Notes: generated from the letters alone by a model not told the origin. Numbered from the stretch's first letter, positions 53,616-62,830 are shown. The stretch is DNA of 64,000 nucleotides from UBA6522 sp965204155 (GCA_965204155.1 OZ241971.1:744001-808000), one strand, 5' to 3'. Numbers and translations are program-made.

Positions 53616-54716
53616 ATGAGGACGCCGTTACAAATCATTGTGGTCCGGAACAGGGCCGACCGCCAAACCGAAGTCTACGTAGATACGCTCAGACTAGCGT
53701 TCGAGGGCAGCGCCGATTCGGCGGGATCGGCCAGTGCCTACCTGTCGGACGCAGTGGACCTCGGCATCCGTGTTCTGGAGCCAGAGGAGGCGTTGGGCGA
53801 GGACGAGGCCATGCGCCTGCTTCGAGGGGCACGGCACACGATCGCCGTCGTGATTGGCGAGCCGCCCGACCGAGACAAGCTGCTCCTGGATAGGCTCGAT
53901 GGCGATTCAAGAGTAAAGATAAGCTTACCCCCGGATGCGACTAACGGGGAAACTCAGGGCGAAAAGGCTCCGGACGGCATAGATCCAGCGTTCGCTCCGG
54001 TGGTGGCTACGCTGCGAACAATGGAACGAGCGCGCCAAGTGCTGTCCCGTCGAATCGAAGGCCTCGAGAAATCCGCTGGCTTTCTGAAGTTGTTCATCAG
54101 TCACGCCAAGATCGACGGCATAGCGATGGCCAAATCTCTGATTGGATTGTTGCGGCTACTTCAGAGGGTCGATTCGAAACAAACTGGGTTTCGATATTTC
54201 TACGACCATGAGCATATCGAGCCAGGTAGCCTGTGGCGAAGGGTTTTGGAGGCGGAGGCCGGACAATCGATATTGATTGCGCTCCGCACAGAGGCATACG
54301 AAAGCAGGTACTGGTGCCGTCGCGAGTTTCTCCTCGCGGAAATCAATGCGATGCCGATTTTGGTAGTGGACCTGCGAAAGGAGCAATACCACGACTGTGC
54401 CCGACTTCCTTTCGACGTGGCACCGACGGTTCGCGTGCATGACGGCAATCTGATCCGGGTCATCCTCCACGCGATGGCCGCGCATCTGAGGGCTCTACGC
54501 GTTCAGAGCGAAGCGCCGCGCGGGGTCAAGGTCTTGCCACACCGGCCGTCAGTGTATTCTCTGGGAGAAGCAAGCCATCGCGACGGTGGAGAACTTACAA
54601 TTGCTTATCCTGGACCAAAGCTTTCAAATGCCTACACGCGAGCTGTGAAACCGATGCTGACGCAAGGGGAGTCGTCTGTGAAATTGGTGACGTTCGACGA
54701 ACTGGGGGATAACTGA
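53616..54716 (+). CDS. TIR-domain protein
   Basis: A 366-aa protein. The N-terminal 85 residues form an unknown alpha/beta domain (LQIIVVRNRADRQ, HTIAVVIGE). A TIR domain follows (about 156-265) with FLKLFISHAKID (156-167), the BB-loop-like FYDHEHIEPGSLW (195-207) and Glu237 in SRYWCRREF, the position of the NADase glutamate. A C-terminal region (about 300-366) is unassigned. The SLOG gene starts two bases after the stop, so they are one operon. TIR enzymes of immune systems make cyclic or linear NAD derivatives as signals or deplete NAD. Confidence 0.85.
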   Translation: MRTPLQIIVVRNRADRQTEVYVDTLRLAFEGSADSAGSASAYLSDAVDLGIRVLEPEEALGEDEAMRLLRGARHTIAVVIGEPPDRDKLLLDRLDGDSRVKISLPPDATNGETQGEKAPDGIDPAFAPVVATLRTMERARQVLSRRIEGLEKSAGFLKLFISHAKIDGIAMAKSLIGLLRLLQRVDSKQTGFRYFYDHEHIEPGSLWRRVLEAEAGQSILIALRTEAYESRYWCRREFLLAEINAMPILVVDLRKEQYHDCARLPFDVAPTVRVHDGNLIRVILHAMAAHLRALRVQSEAPRGVKVLPHRPSVYSLGEASHRDGGELTIAYPGPKLSNAYTRAVKPMLTQGESSVKLVTFDELGDN

Positions 54717-54717
54717 A

Positions 54718-55488
54718 ATGTGGTCGGTGAACATCAGTGTCTCGCCGTGCTCGGACGCTGCGCGGATCGGCTACGACGAGAGACAGATCAATCGGATCGT
54801 GATCCGGATGGCGCAGTATTTCCTCGACCGGAACATGCGCATCATCTTCGGGCACGATTGGCGCGAGGACGGCGTAATGCGAGCCGTCGCAAATTTCGCG
54901 GAAGCAGTGGCTGCGCGACGAGCGGAGACTCGCGAGGAAGAAGCAGGCGACTGGCTGCCAGATAACTGGGAGAAGCCGCGAATGCTCAATGTGGTCCCAA
55001 CGGGACAGGCAGCATTGAGCCGCACCGCCCGTGAAGCGCAGCGCCTCAGCGGCGGAGTTCTCAAGGTGATTCCGCTCAACGAGGTTGAAGGATTCGTGCA
55101 CGAACCTGCCACGGTGTACCAACACGATCATATTGGCAATGAGAGGGCACGGGAACTGACCAGGCTTCGGCGTGAAATTACTGAACGGCTGGACCCCGGA
55201 TGCCGAATTTGCCTGGGAGGAAAGACATCTGGATACGAGGGCCATGAACCCGGGGTACAGGAGGAGGCCCAGTTGGCACTGGAGTACAACAAGCCTCTGT
55301 ACTTGATGGGTGGGTTCGGTGGCGCAACGCGTTGCTTCGGTACCATGAGTGATCCGGGAAGAAATTACTGGTGGTCGGCGAACGGGCTGGAGTATGACGA
55401 GCAACGAGAGTTATTCGAGACAACAGACATCGAACACGCGCTTCGCCTGATTGCGGGTGGAATTCAAACCCTCATGAAAAATGCGTGA
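54718..55488 (+). CDS. SLOG-superfamily nucleotide-binding protein
   Basis: A 256-aa protein with a SLOG (SMF/DprA-LOG) Rossmann-like pattern: MRIIFGHDWREDG (40-52), GGKTSGYEGHEPGVQEEA (167-184) and PLYLMGGFGGAT (193-204). SLOG domains bind nucleotide-derived ligands; in Thoeris the SLOG domain of ThsA binds the TIR product. This protein has no SIR2 or membrane part visible, so it may be a sensor that acts through a partner or an enzyme itself. It is co-transcribed with the TIR gene just upstream. Confidence 0.75.
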   Translation: MWSVNISVSPCSDAARIGYDERQINRIVIRMAQYFLDRNMRIIFGHDWREDGVMRAVANFAEAVAARRAETREEEAGDWLPDNWEKPRMLNVVPTGQAALSRTAREAQRLSGGVLKVIPLNEVEGFVHEPATVYQHDHIGNERARELTRLRREITERLDPGCRICLGGKTSGYEGHEPGVQEEAQLALEYNKPLYLMGGFGGATRCFGTMSDPGRNYWWSANGLEYDEQRELFETTDIEHALRLIAGGIQTLMKNA

Positions 55489-55939
55489 AGGTTGGCCCAC
55501 GCAAAAGGCAAGCCTTCAGCAAATCCCTCCGCCCTAGCCCTGAATCACCGCATTGGGCGAGAAAAGCAACTGCCGAAAAGGCGGAGCCGTCAGGTGTTAT
55601 TGAACGCTAGACCACGCTCCGCATTCGCATCCTCGCGCCGATTGTGAACCTTCAGACGATCCTTCCTCGTGTGAACCGAACCGTGCTCGACGCATGGGAC
55701 ACCACATTGGACCCGTTGATGTTGCCAGCGCTGGCTTTGCACGTAATTCAGCGGCGGTGTTCGTAGTCACGTAAGTCAACCAATTTGCACTTGAACTTCG
55801 GCACCGCAGGCACGGATGCACAGGAGCGGTTGAAATCGGATATGTCAGCCCCCATTCATCGCTCAGGGCGAGGGAACGCCGTGTCCCTCTCGTTCATCCA
55901 GAACCTCAATTGACGCTACGACATAGCCCGGAAAGCCAG
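55489..55939. other. Gene-free stretch between two TIR units
   Basis: Nothing with coding support in this 451-base gap. No tandem repeat, terminator-like hairpin or tRNA was recognised. Confidence 0.5.
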
Positions 55940-56539
55940 ATGCACAAAGTGTTCATCAGCCATCACCACCGAAATGACCAATGGTATAAGGAGTCGCTGT
56001 CTCGGCTCGGTGTAGAGAACGGCATATTCATCGACAGGTCCGTCGACACAGGCGGCATTCCGGACGAACTTAGTGACGAGAGAATTCGGGAGAAGATCCG
56101 GGACGAGTACCTCAGGGACTCGACCGTGACGATACTGCTCGTCGGGACCGACACCTGGCGCAGGAAACACATTGACTGGGAGATCTATTCGAGCATGTTC
56201 GACGGACCGATCAACAAGAAGTCGGGAGTCTTGGTCATCAATCTGCCCACGATAAACAATGCCTACGCCTGGGCGGCCCATGGTGACGACGAGAAAGCTT
56301 TCGTTTATCCGGATTTGAGCAATTGGCGAAATTGGATTCACCGGGCAGAGTTTCAGGAAAAGTTCCCGTACATGCCTTCGCGGATAATCGACAACCTAGT
56401 GGGCGGAGCGAGGATTTCGGTTGTGGCGTGGGAACGGCTAAATGTTGAGCGGCTGAAATTCTTGGTGGACGCAACTTTCGCGCACAGGGCAAGCTGTCAG
56501 TACGATCTTTCTGCGGCGATGAGAAGAAGGAATTCTTAG
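55940..56539 (+). CDS. ThsB-like TIR protein (TIR_2/DUF1863 type)
   Basis: A 199-aa protein beginning MHKVFISHHHRNDQWYKESL. The ThsB-family pattern continues with IFIDRSVDTGGIPDELSDE (30-48) and TVTILLVGTDTWRRKHIDWE (62-81), Glu81 being the likely catalytic residue, then INLPTIN. ThsB proteins are TIR enzymes that signal to a ThsA effector in Thoeris. No ThsA (SIR2-SLOG or TM-SLOG) is adjacent. The nearest SLOG gene is 450 bases upstream and belongs to the other TIR unit. ATG 55940 was chosen; an earlier in-frame start at 55910 is less likely. Confidence 0.8.
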   Translation: MHKVFISHHHRNDQWYKESLSRLGVENGIFIDRSVDTGGIPDELSDERIREKIRDEYLRDSTVTILLVGTDTWRRKHIDWEIYSSMFDGPINKKSGVLVINLPTINNAYAWAAHGDDEKAFVYPDLSNWRNWIHRAEFQEKFPYMPSRIIDNLVGGARISVVAWERLNVERLKFLVDATFAHRASCQYDLSAAMRRRNS

Positions 56540-57078
56540 AAGTATTGCGAGCTGACACCATCGACAAGAGAGTCGACTGAACCGCACAACTGGATATAGT
56601 CCCTCCCACCGAAAAACAGGATGGGTTCCAATGCGTCGCCCGGCAACATTCGAAAGTCGCGATAACTGTCGTGACGTCGGCGGCGCTTGAACCTTTGGAC
56701 GTTCTGAGCGGTGCTGAACGTAATGTCGTAGTTGGGTGTCAGGAAATCCGCCGGGATCAATCCCCATCCCGCCGAGAGGATGTACAGGCGATCCAGGCCA
56801 CAATGCTCAGCCAGAATCTCGTACGTTGAGTTCCGGTACAGCCGCCACGCGGGCAGAAGGCCAAGTCGATTGTCGCCAGGATTCTCGTTGTATTGGCGGA
56901 GGACGGTACGCCAGGATGTCCCGGTGTCGGCAATATCGTCCGGCCGTGCGTAGATGCAGTCGCCATCACGAGGCACGAGATCGGGGTCGGCAACGAACAT
57001 CACCTTCCGGCCATCCCGGGTGCGAAGATGACCAGCGCCGGCAGCCTTACGGGCGGCGCACTGGATGACGACGATCAC
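56536..57078 (-). pseudogene. Chimeric, 3'-truncated copy of the YaaA-like gene
   Basis: The first 164 or so codons come from a direct repeat of the gene at 51896-52558. The frame then leaves the repeat at 56586 and ends with a short unrelated tail (LCGSVDSLVDGVSSQYF). The C-terminal 50 residues of the intact copy are missing. It starts at GTG 57078 inside the MNT gene's 3' end and converges on the ThsB-like gene with a 4-base overlap. Confidence 0.8.
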
Positions 57079-57090
57079 GCGGGGGCTTCC
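56586..57090. repeat. 505-bp direct repeat, copy 2
   Basis: Copy 2 of the repeat at 52066-52570, same orientation. Differences cluster toward the start-codon end (five within the last 60 bases). Both boundaries are sharp, and the two copies flank the GIY-YIG-like, TIR, SLOG and ThsB-like genes. Confidence 0.95.
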
Positions 57091-57397
57091 ACGCATAAAC
57101 AAGCTCGCGCGACTGGTCGATGGAGGCGCGCAGATACGGGTTGCGGAACTCATGATTTTCGACCAGATCGACAGGGCGTCCCAACACTTCACGCAGCGCG
57201 TCGACGAGGCCGAAAAACTGTTCGAAGGGCGGCATTTGGCTGTCGGAGTCGAACTCGACAAGGAAGTCAGCGTCGCTGGTTTCGGGATCGAAATCCGTGC
57301 CGCGTGCCGCAGAACCGAAGACTTCGAGCCGCACTACGTCGTAGCGCCGGCAGAGGTCGGCCAGTTCTCGTTTCTTGTCTGCGATTGCGGCGTGCAT
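57047..57397 (-). CDS. MNT-type minimal nucleotidyltransferase with altered C-terminus
   Basis: A 116-aa protein of the minimal nucleotidyltransferase family. Active-site parts are VFGSAARG (26-33), Asp42 and Asp44 (SDADFLVEF) and Asp77 (PVDLVE). GGGAGG precedes ATG 57397. In MNT-HEPN toxin-antitoxin pairs the MNT protein adenylylates the HEPN ribonuclease. No HEPN gene is adjacent. The last 14 or so residues (WKPPRDRRHPVRRP) are encoded by the invading repeat read in another frame, so the native end and probably the partner were lost. Confidence 0.75.
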   Translation of the reverse strand: MHAAIADKKRELADLCRRYDVVRLEVFGSAARGTDFDPETSDADFLVEFDSDSQMPPFEQFFGLVDALREVLGRPVDLVENHEFRNPYLRASIDQSRELVYAWKPPRDRRHPVRRP

Positions 57398-57586
57398 CTC
57401 TGATCCTCCCGTACCGGTGCCGAACGTTACCCAATCCCCGCGATATCGCAACAGCGCCTCGGCCAGACTGCCCTTTGATCGTTCCCGGTACGGATCGCTT
57501 CCTTTCGGCCATGACTGCTTGACGCCCCGCTCGGGCCGCAGATATGGTGACTTACGCCTCTCCGGGCGGGCGAGAGACCACGCCGA

Positions 57587-58780
57587 ATGATCGAGCGATT
57601 TACAGTCAGAACGTTCAAGACTCTGGATGATGTCACTGTTGACCTTGGCATGGTGAACGTCTTCATCGGCGCCAACGGCAGCGGAAAGAGCAATTTGCTG
57701 GAAGCTCTGGGAATTCTCTCCGCAGCCGCGGATGGCAAGGTTGACGATCAGACCTTGCTTGCCCGCGGAGTTCGTCCCGGGCTTCCCGCGCTCTACAAGT
57801 CTGCCTTTCCTGCCAGCCCTGGAAAGAAAATACCACCGCATCTGCATCTGGGAGCACGGAGCCGCTTTGTTCGTTACGAGGTGTCACTGCACAACCCCTT
57901 GGCGGAGCCGGCTCCAGCTTGGAGGTTCAAGACCGAGTTATGGAAACAAGATGGCAATGACAGCTTGGTTGCGCGCATGCCCACAGACCGGACGAACACC
58001 AATCCCGAACGGGGGTTGGCTGCACTGAAGGCAGTCCAATTAAACCAGGGACCCGCTCTTGAACTTCTGACGTTGCTGCAAAACTACGTAATATTCTCGC
58101 CAACAACGGCTGTCTTGCGCGGCATTGCGCCGGAAACCCAGCCGAGAAAGCCGGTCGGGCTCTCGGGAGGCGGCCTTCCACGGGCAATTTCCAAGCTGCA
58201 ATTGCAGTCCTTTGGAGATGAGCATAGCAGTCAAATTTGTCAGGACGTTCTTCAGCTCACCGACTGGGCGAAGAGTTTTGGGTGGGCGCGCTCGGATCAG
58301 CTTCCGCTTTCGCCGGCTGCGGCAACTTCAAAAGATGTGATCAGCTTTCGTGACAGATACATGCGTAAAGAACGCAATGTTCTTTCCGGCTATGACGCTT
58401 CCGAGGGTGCGTTGTATGCGCTGTTTCTCGCGGTAATTTCCGGAGACACGGATGGTCCGGAGTTGTGCGCGGTAGACAACGCGGACCACGGATTGAATCC
58501 TAGATTGGCACGATCTCTATTTGAGCGACTGTGCCTGTGGTACTTGCATGCGAAAAAGCCACGCCAGATCTTGTTGACCACACACAATCCGTTGGTTCTC
58601 GATGGACTGCCGTTACAGGATGACCGCGTGCGACTGTTCACCGTATCCCGAACCGATTCTGGCCGCACTTCGGTCCGTCGCGTGGTTATCAACGAAAGTA
58701 TGTTGAATAAAGCCGAGCAGGGCTGGTCCCTGTCCAGGTTATGGGTGATGGGACACCTGGGCGGCGTTCCTGATGTCTGA
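57587..58780 (+). CDS. RecF/OLD-like AAA ATPase (RloA-type)
   Basis: A 397-aa ATPase of the AAA_15/21 SMC-like class. It opens MIERFTVRTFKTLDDV and has Walker A GANGSGKSN (28-36). A signature-like ASEGALYALFLAV and a Walker B region, LCAVDNADHGLNPRL, follow, then the H-loop QILLTTHNPLVLDGL. The usual acidic pair (EE/DE) reads DN, which would weaken or alter ATP hydrolysis. The stop overlaps the TOPRIM-like gene by eight bases. Such ATPase-TOPRIM pairs act in abortive infection (RloAB, AbiL, PARIS). Confidence 0.82.
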   Translation: MIERFTVRTFKTLDDVTVDLGMVNVFIGANGSGKSNLLEALGILSAAADGKVDDQTLLARGVRPGLPALYKSAFPASPGKKIPPHLHLGARSRFVRYEVSLHNPLAEPAPAWRFKTELWKQDGNDSLVARMPTDRTNTNPERGLAALKAVQLNQGPALELLTLLQNYVIFSPTTAVLRGIAPETQPRKPVGLSGGGLPRAISKLQLQSFGDEHSSQICQDVLQLTDWAKSFGWARSDQLPLSPAAATSKDVISFRDRYMRKERNVLSGYDASEGALYALFLAVISGDTDGPELCAVDNADHGLNPRLARSLFERLCLWYLHAKKPRQILLTTHNPLVLDGLPLQDDRVRLFTVSRTDSGRTSVRRVVINESMLNKAEQGWSLSRLWVMGHLGGVPDV

Positions 58781-59483
58781 TCCGCTGCGGGTCGCAGCGG
58801 CTGTCGAAGGGCCAACTGACAAGATCGTGCTCCAGGCGATCATCCATGCGTTGTTGCCAACGACCGACTTCGAATTTCATACGTTACAACCGGAAGGATC
58901 AGTTGCGTTTCAGCCGCCAAACATTGCTGGAACCGGAGCTGGATGGGCAGGAGTATATCGTTGGTGTCGTCAATCTGCCGCAGAAGGAGGCGGCTCAGTG
59001 TCAGGTTCTTCCGCGTTGTTCAATCATGACGTCTTGATTGTTCAAGTCGACGCTGATGTAGCGAACAAGACATATGGCAGTGGCAACATTCAGAACGCAA
59101 CGCAAGACGACTTGCCATGTGAAGCGCCCTGCCCGCCAGTAAACGCAACAACCAACGCATTACGGGCGGTGATCCTGAATTGGCTTGGCGACGATGAGTG
59201 CCATCCGCGAGTCGTTCTATGCACACCATCCAAGAATATGGAGACTTGGGTGCTCGCCGCACTCTGCCCTAACCATGGTGTGGTTTCACGTGAGGATTGG
59301 GAGTGTCGCCAGAGCCCCGAAGATCAATTGGGAACTTTGCCTTTGCGGCGTCGGTTCGGAAAACGCCCGGAAGATTACCTGAGCAGGCAACGCGAAATTA
59401 CAAACACGTGGCCGAATGTATCCGCAAGGCTTGAGGAGGCGAGAAGGCTCGAGGAGGAGTTCTTGGCCGCCGTTCCCACTTGA
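58773..59483 (+). CDS. TOPRIM-like / DUF4276-type protein (RloB-like)
   Basis: A 236-aa protein. The metal-binding set fits TOPRIM: Glu12 in AVEGPTDKIVLQ, Asp93 and Asp95 in LIVQVDADV, and a later glutamate in TPSKNMETWVLAA. It is co-encoded with the RecF/OLD-like ATPase and probably is its effector nuclease. Similarity is closest in layout to RloB/DUF4276 proteins. The exact family cannot be fixed by eye. Confidence 0.7.
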   Translation: MSDPLRVAAAVEGPTDKIVLQAIIHALLPTTDFEFHTLQPEGSVAFQPPNIAGTGAGWAGVYRWCRQSAAEGGGSVSGSSALFNHDVLIVQVDADVANKTYGSGNIQNATQDDLPCEAPCPPVNATTNALRAVILNWLGDDECHPRVVLCTPSKNMETWVLAALCPNHGVVSREDWECRQSPEDQLGTLPLRRRFGKRPEDYLSRQREITNTWPNVSARLEEARRLEEEFLAAVPT

Positions 59484-59587
59484 AAAAGAGAATCGGAAAC
59501 CATTTCTGCCAAGGGCTGCTGAGGCATTGAGGAACAGAACATAATCCCGGACCCTGTGCGCTCTCCGTACAAATCAATTGCACCTGA

Positions 59588-62548
59588 CTATTTTCCCTGT
59601 TCCTCTCGTGCCCGCCTCAAATCCCGCGTATACCCACACTCCGGCCAATTCGAACACCCCAGAAACCGCCCATATCGCCCCATCCTGGTCTCCATCCAAC
59701 CATCACAGTCAGGACACGGCTCCAGAATCTCACCGCAATCCCGGCAACGGTGACCGTCCCCCGCCCTTTCCGCTAGCCCAACCCCGCAACTCGGACATGG
59801 CGGTCGGGTAAGGCTGCAATACGGGTAATTGGAACAGCCGTAGAACGTACCTCCGCTCCTTGGATTTTCGCGGCGCTCCAGGCGTCCCTCCTTGCATTGC
59901 GGACAGGGCACGTCGGCTTGCGGGAGCCGGCCGAATACGTTCACGTCGTATCGACCGTGCATCAGTTCCCGGGCGAACGATGACGGCGGTCCGCCTTCGG
60001 CCAGCAGGTAGACCTGGCGTCGTGCCCGGGTAATGGCGACGTAGAGCAGGCGCCGCTCTTCGGCATTCGGGTGCGCTTCGGGCGCCGCCAGCACCAGGTT
60101 GAGCAGTGGATCGTCGGTGATCTCGGAGGGGAAGCCGTGTTTGCCGGAACACAGGCCGAGTACCGCGGCGTAGTCGGCCTCCATGCCCTTCGAGCGGTGC
60201 ACGGTCCTGTAGGCAAAGCGCAATTCCGGATATCGCTGCGCCAGGCGGCCCATGTTCCGGGGCCTCAGGTGCCGATATCGGCCCAGCAGCAGGACGCTGG
60301 CGGTTCCGTCGTGCCGGGCGGCATCCTCGGCGATCCTGTCGAGCGCTTCCATCAACAGGGAGGGGCCTTTCTGTTCCGGCAGGCCGAGATGCACGGCCGG
60401 GCGGTCGGCTTTGCGCATCGGACGGACGTTCTTGTGAATCTGCGCGGGGTTGCGCAGCACGAAGTCGGTCGCCACCTGCGCGATACGGTCGTCGGTCCGG
60501 AACATGGTTTCCAGGTCGATACGCAGGTACTCGCCGAACCAGGTTTCGAACTCGCGCATGACGGCGATATCGGATCCACCGAACCGGTAGATGGCCTGCC
60601 AGTCGTCGCCGACGGCGAAGAGCTGGGCGTCGGGGGCGCTTTCCAGCAACGCCTTTAGCAGCCTAGCCCGCGCCGGGGAGATGTCCTGGAACTCGTCGAC
60701 CATGATGTATCCGAACGGACTGCGGTAGCGGCCCGACTCCACCAGGTCGGTCGCCCGGTTGATCATGTCGTGGAAATCGATCGTGCCGGCGCGAGTCAGC
60801 GTTTCCTGGTAGCGCTCGAATACCGGCCGGAACACGGCCAGGAATGCTTCCGCCCGCTTGCGGTCGGCGAGGGATGCGGCGCGTTGGGAGACTTCCGCGA
60901 AGGACAGGCGGGCGCCCTTGAAGTGCTGCAGGAACGTGGCGAGCAGTCGCGTGAGCGGGTCGATCCGGCCCTGTTGTTCGAGGACGCCGAACAGGTCGTC
61001 CCGGGAGATCGGCGAGAGGACGACGCCATGGGCGCCGAGCTTTTTCGCCAGGTTGCGCAACAGGTTGCCGTCGGCGTGCTCGTGGCTGAAGGTTTCGATC
61101 AGCACGGTGCCGTGCCCTTCATGGACCCGGCGCTTCCAGTCCATCTCGCGGTGGTACTTGTCGTTGTCGACGAATGGCGCGGTCCTGCCCTCGGCGTCGA
61201 GCCCGAAATGCTCGATGTAGATGCCGTGATCGGGGAGATGGAAGTCGGGTTGGTACTGGCGCTTGTCCGGCGTGGCGGTATCGTGCTCGTAGGCTGCTTC
61301 GTATTCGTAGGCGATGCCGTTGAGATAGAGGTAGTTGGCGATCTCGCACTCCTCGTAGCTCTTGACCTTCTCGCCCTTCAGGGAGCGGATGTCGTGGCGG
61401 CGGATGTAGTTCCAGTATTCGCCCCAGTTCCTGAACTCGTGCTCGCTCTTGTAGGGGGCGAACTGGTCGCGGAACCATTCCAGCAGGGTCCCCGACAGGC
61501 CGCCGTCGGCGAGCAGGTCGGCGACGATGTCTTTCAGGAGTTCGAAAAGTGCGCGGCCGCTCTCGGCGGAGGGTGCGAGCGCGGGGCGCTTGCCTTCGGC
61601 CTGGCCGATGATGGACAGGCCCAGGCTGTGGAAGGTGCGCACGGTCACGCCGCGCGCTGCGGCTGGGCCGAGGCGTTTGCGGATCCGCTGTTGCATCTCG
61701 TGGCGGGCGTCGCGAGCGAAGGCCAGGAGCAGCAATTCGGACGGGCGCCGGTAGCCCCGCTGGATGAGCCAGCCGGCCTTGGCCACGATCACCGAGGTCT
61801 TGCCGCTGCCGGCTGCCGCGACGACCAGATTGCGGTGGTCGTCGAGGACGACGGCGTGGCGTTGTTCCTCGGTGAGGGGCATGGCTTCGATGGTGTCGAA
61901 GAAGTTGCGGGAACGGTTCAGCTCGTTGGCGATGTGTGCCTTGTTTGCGTTCTCGCGGGCGCGGTCCGGGGCTTTCAGGAAATCCAGGATGTCCTGGAGC
62001 ATCTGGATTTCCGGGGTGTCGGCAAGTGATGGCGGCCATTGCCCTGCCAGGCCGGCAGCAGCTGCCTGTGCGTCGCGTGCGAGGTCGCGGATGTCGGCGA
62101 TACGGACGTAGTTTGGAGGATCTTCGAGTTGCTTCAGGCAGTCGTGGGTGGAGCGTATCCTTCCGAGCTGCGGTGCCAGGGCACGGCGCCACCAGCGGGT
62201 CCTTGCGTTTTCCAGTGAGTCGCTGAGCGCTTGTGCATCTGCTCGCGTCAGTCCCGACACGGTTGCCGTGCCCATGGCATGGCGCACCGATACGCTCGCC
62301 CAACGGAAACGGTGCTTGACGCTTACGGCTTGCAGATCGCCGATGGAGACGTCCGTTGACCGAAATGCAAAGCCCAATCTCAAGGCGTCCGCGTCCACCG
62401 CGGCCGACCTCGCGGCGCGCGGCTGCAGGACGGCAAACAGCAAGGACGCCAGTCCCGTTCGTTTTGCCTTGAAGGAGTCGACTTCCGGTGAAGGGCCTTC
62501 GTGACGACTATGCGTGGCGTGCGGTGGTGTTTCGCGTTTGGCGGTCAA
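59588..62548 (-). CDS. UvrD/HelD-like helicase with C-terminal zinc ribbons
   Basis: A 986-aa SF1A helicase. Walker A AAAGSGKT is at about 244-251, and the Walker B VDEFQDIS, AVGDDWQAIYRFGGSDI, TVHRSKGMEADY and LLYVAITRARRQVYLL motifs follow. Between helicase subdomains lies a possible nuclease-like region (YQPDFHLPDHGIYIEHFG, KYHREMDWKRR). The C-terminus has three Cys-rich topoisomerase-type zinc ribbons (CPQC, CPSC, CPDC clusters). It resembles E. coli helicase IV in overall plan. The start is TTG 62548, with no better start nearby. Confidence 0.88.
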   Translation of the reverse strand: MTAKRETPPHATHSRHEGPSPEVDSFKAKRTGLASLLFAVLQPRAARSAAVDADALRLGFAFRSTDVSIGDLQAVSVKHRFRWASVSVRHAMGTATVSGLTRADAQALSDSLENARTRWWRRALAPQLGRIRSTHDCLKQLEDPPNYVRIADIRDLARDAQAAAAGLAGQWPPSLADTPEIQMLQDILDFLKAPDRARENANKAHIANELNRSRNFFDTIEAMPLTEEQRHAVVLDDHRNLVVAAAGSGKTSVIVAKAGWLIQRGYRRPSELLLLAFARDARHEMQQRIRKRLGPAAARGVTVRTFHSLGLSIIGQAEGKRPALAPSAESGRALFELLKDIVADLLADGGLSGTLLEWFRDQFAPYKSEHEFRNWGEYWNYIRRHDIRSLKGEKVKSYEECEIANYLYLNGIAYEYEAAYEHDTATPDKRQYQPDFHLPDHGIYIEHFGLDAEGRTAPFVDNDKYHREMDWKRRVHEGHGTVLIETFSHEHADGNLLRNLAKKLGAHGVVLSPISRDDLFGVLEQQGRIDPLTRLLATFLQHFKGARLSFAEVSQRAASLADRKRAEAFLAVFRPVFERYQETLTRAGTIDFHDMINRATDLVESGRYRSPFGYIMVDEFQDISPARARLLKALLESAPDAQLFAVGDDWQAIYRFGGSDIAVMREFETWFGEYLRIDLETMFRTDDRIAQVATDFVLRNPAQIHKNVRPMRKADRPAVHLGLPEQKGPSLLMEALDRIAEDAARHDGTASVLLLGRYRHLRPRNMGRLAQRYPELRFAYRTVHRSKGMEADYAAVLGLCSGKHGFPSEITDDPLLNLVLAAPEAHPNAEERRLLYVAITRARRQVYLLAEGGPPSSFARELMHGRYDVNVFGRLPQADVPCPQCKEGRLERRENPRSGGTFYGCSNYPYCSLTRPPCPSCGVGLAERAGDGHRCRDCGEILEPCPDCDGWMETRMGRYGRFLGCSNWPECGYTRDLRRAREEQGK

Positions 62549-62830
62549 TGGTTAATGGCCTGGGTACGATACTGTGAGTCGGAAGACGGCGGCGAGTTGC
62601 GGACAAGAGGATATTGCATATCCCTCGGCGCCTGATCGACCTCAACCACCATTCGCACATCGGTCAAATCGAAAAGGCACTTCATGCGCCCGGGCGCGGC
62701 TGATGATCATTACGCAAGCTGAATACGCTCGAAACAGCTCATTTCTTGTCAAACAGGCAAGAAATTCGGGTCGACGGAGCCTCGTGAGCGATCCGATGAT
62801 TGAGCTTCTCGGTTTTTCGGCTCGACAGTC

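Noticed and set aside
53616..56539. A canonical Thoeris system
   Set aside because: A ThsB-like TIR is present, but no SIR2-SLOG or membrane-SLOG ThsA is encoded in the window.
57047..57847. Longer 266-codon form of the MNT gene
   Set aside because: The upstream part is antisense to the ATPase gene start; the family sequence begins at ATG 57397 with a good ribosome-binding site.
57587..59483. PARIS (AriA/AriB)
   Set aside because: The ATPase class is similar, but the second protein follows a RloB/DUF4276-like layout rather than a recognisable AriB pattern.
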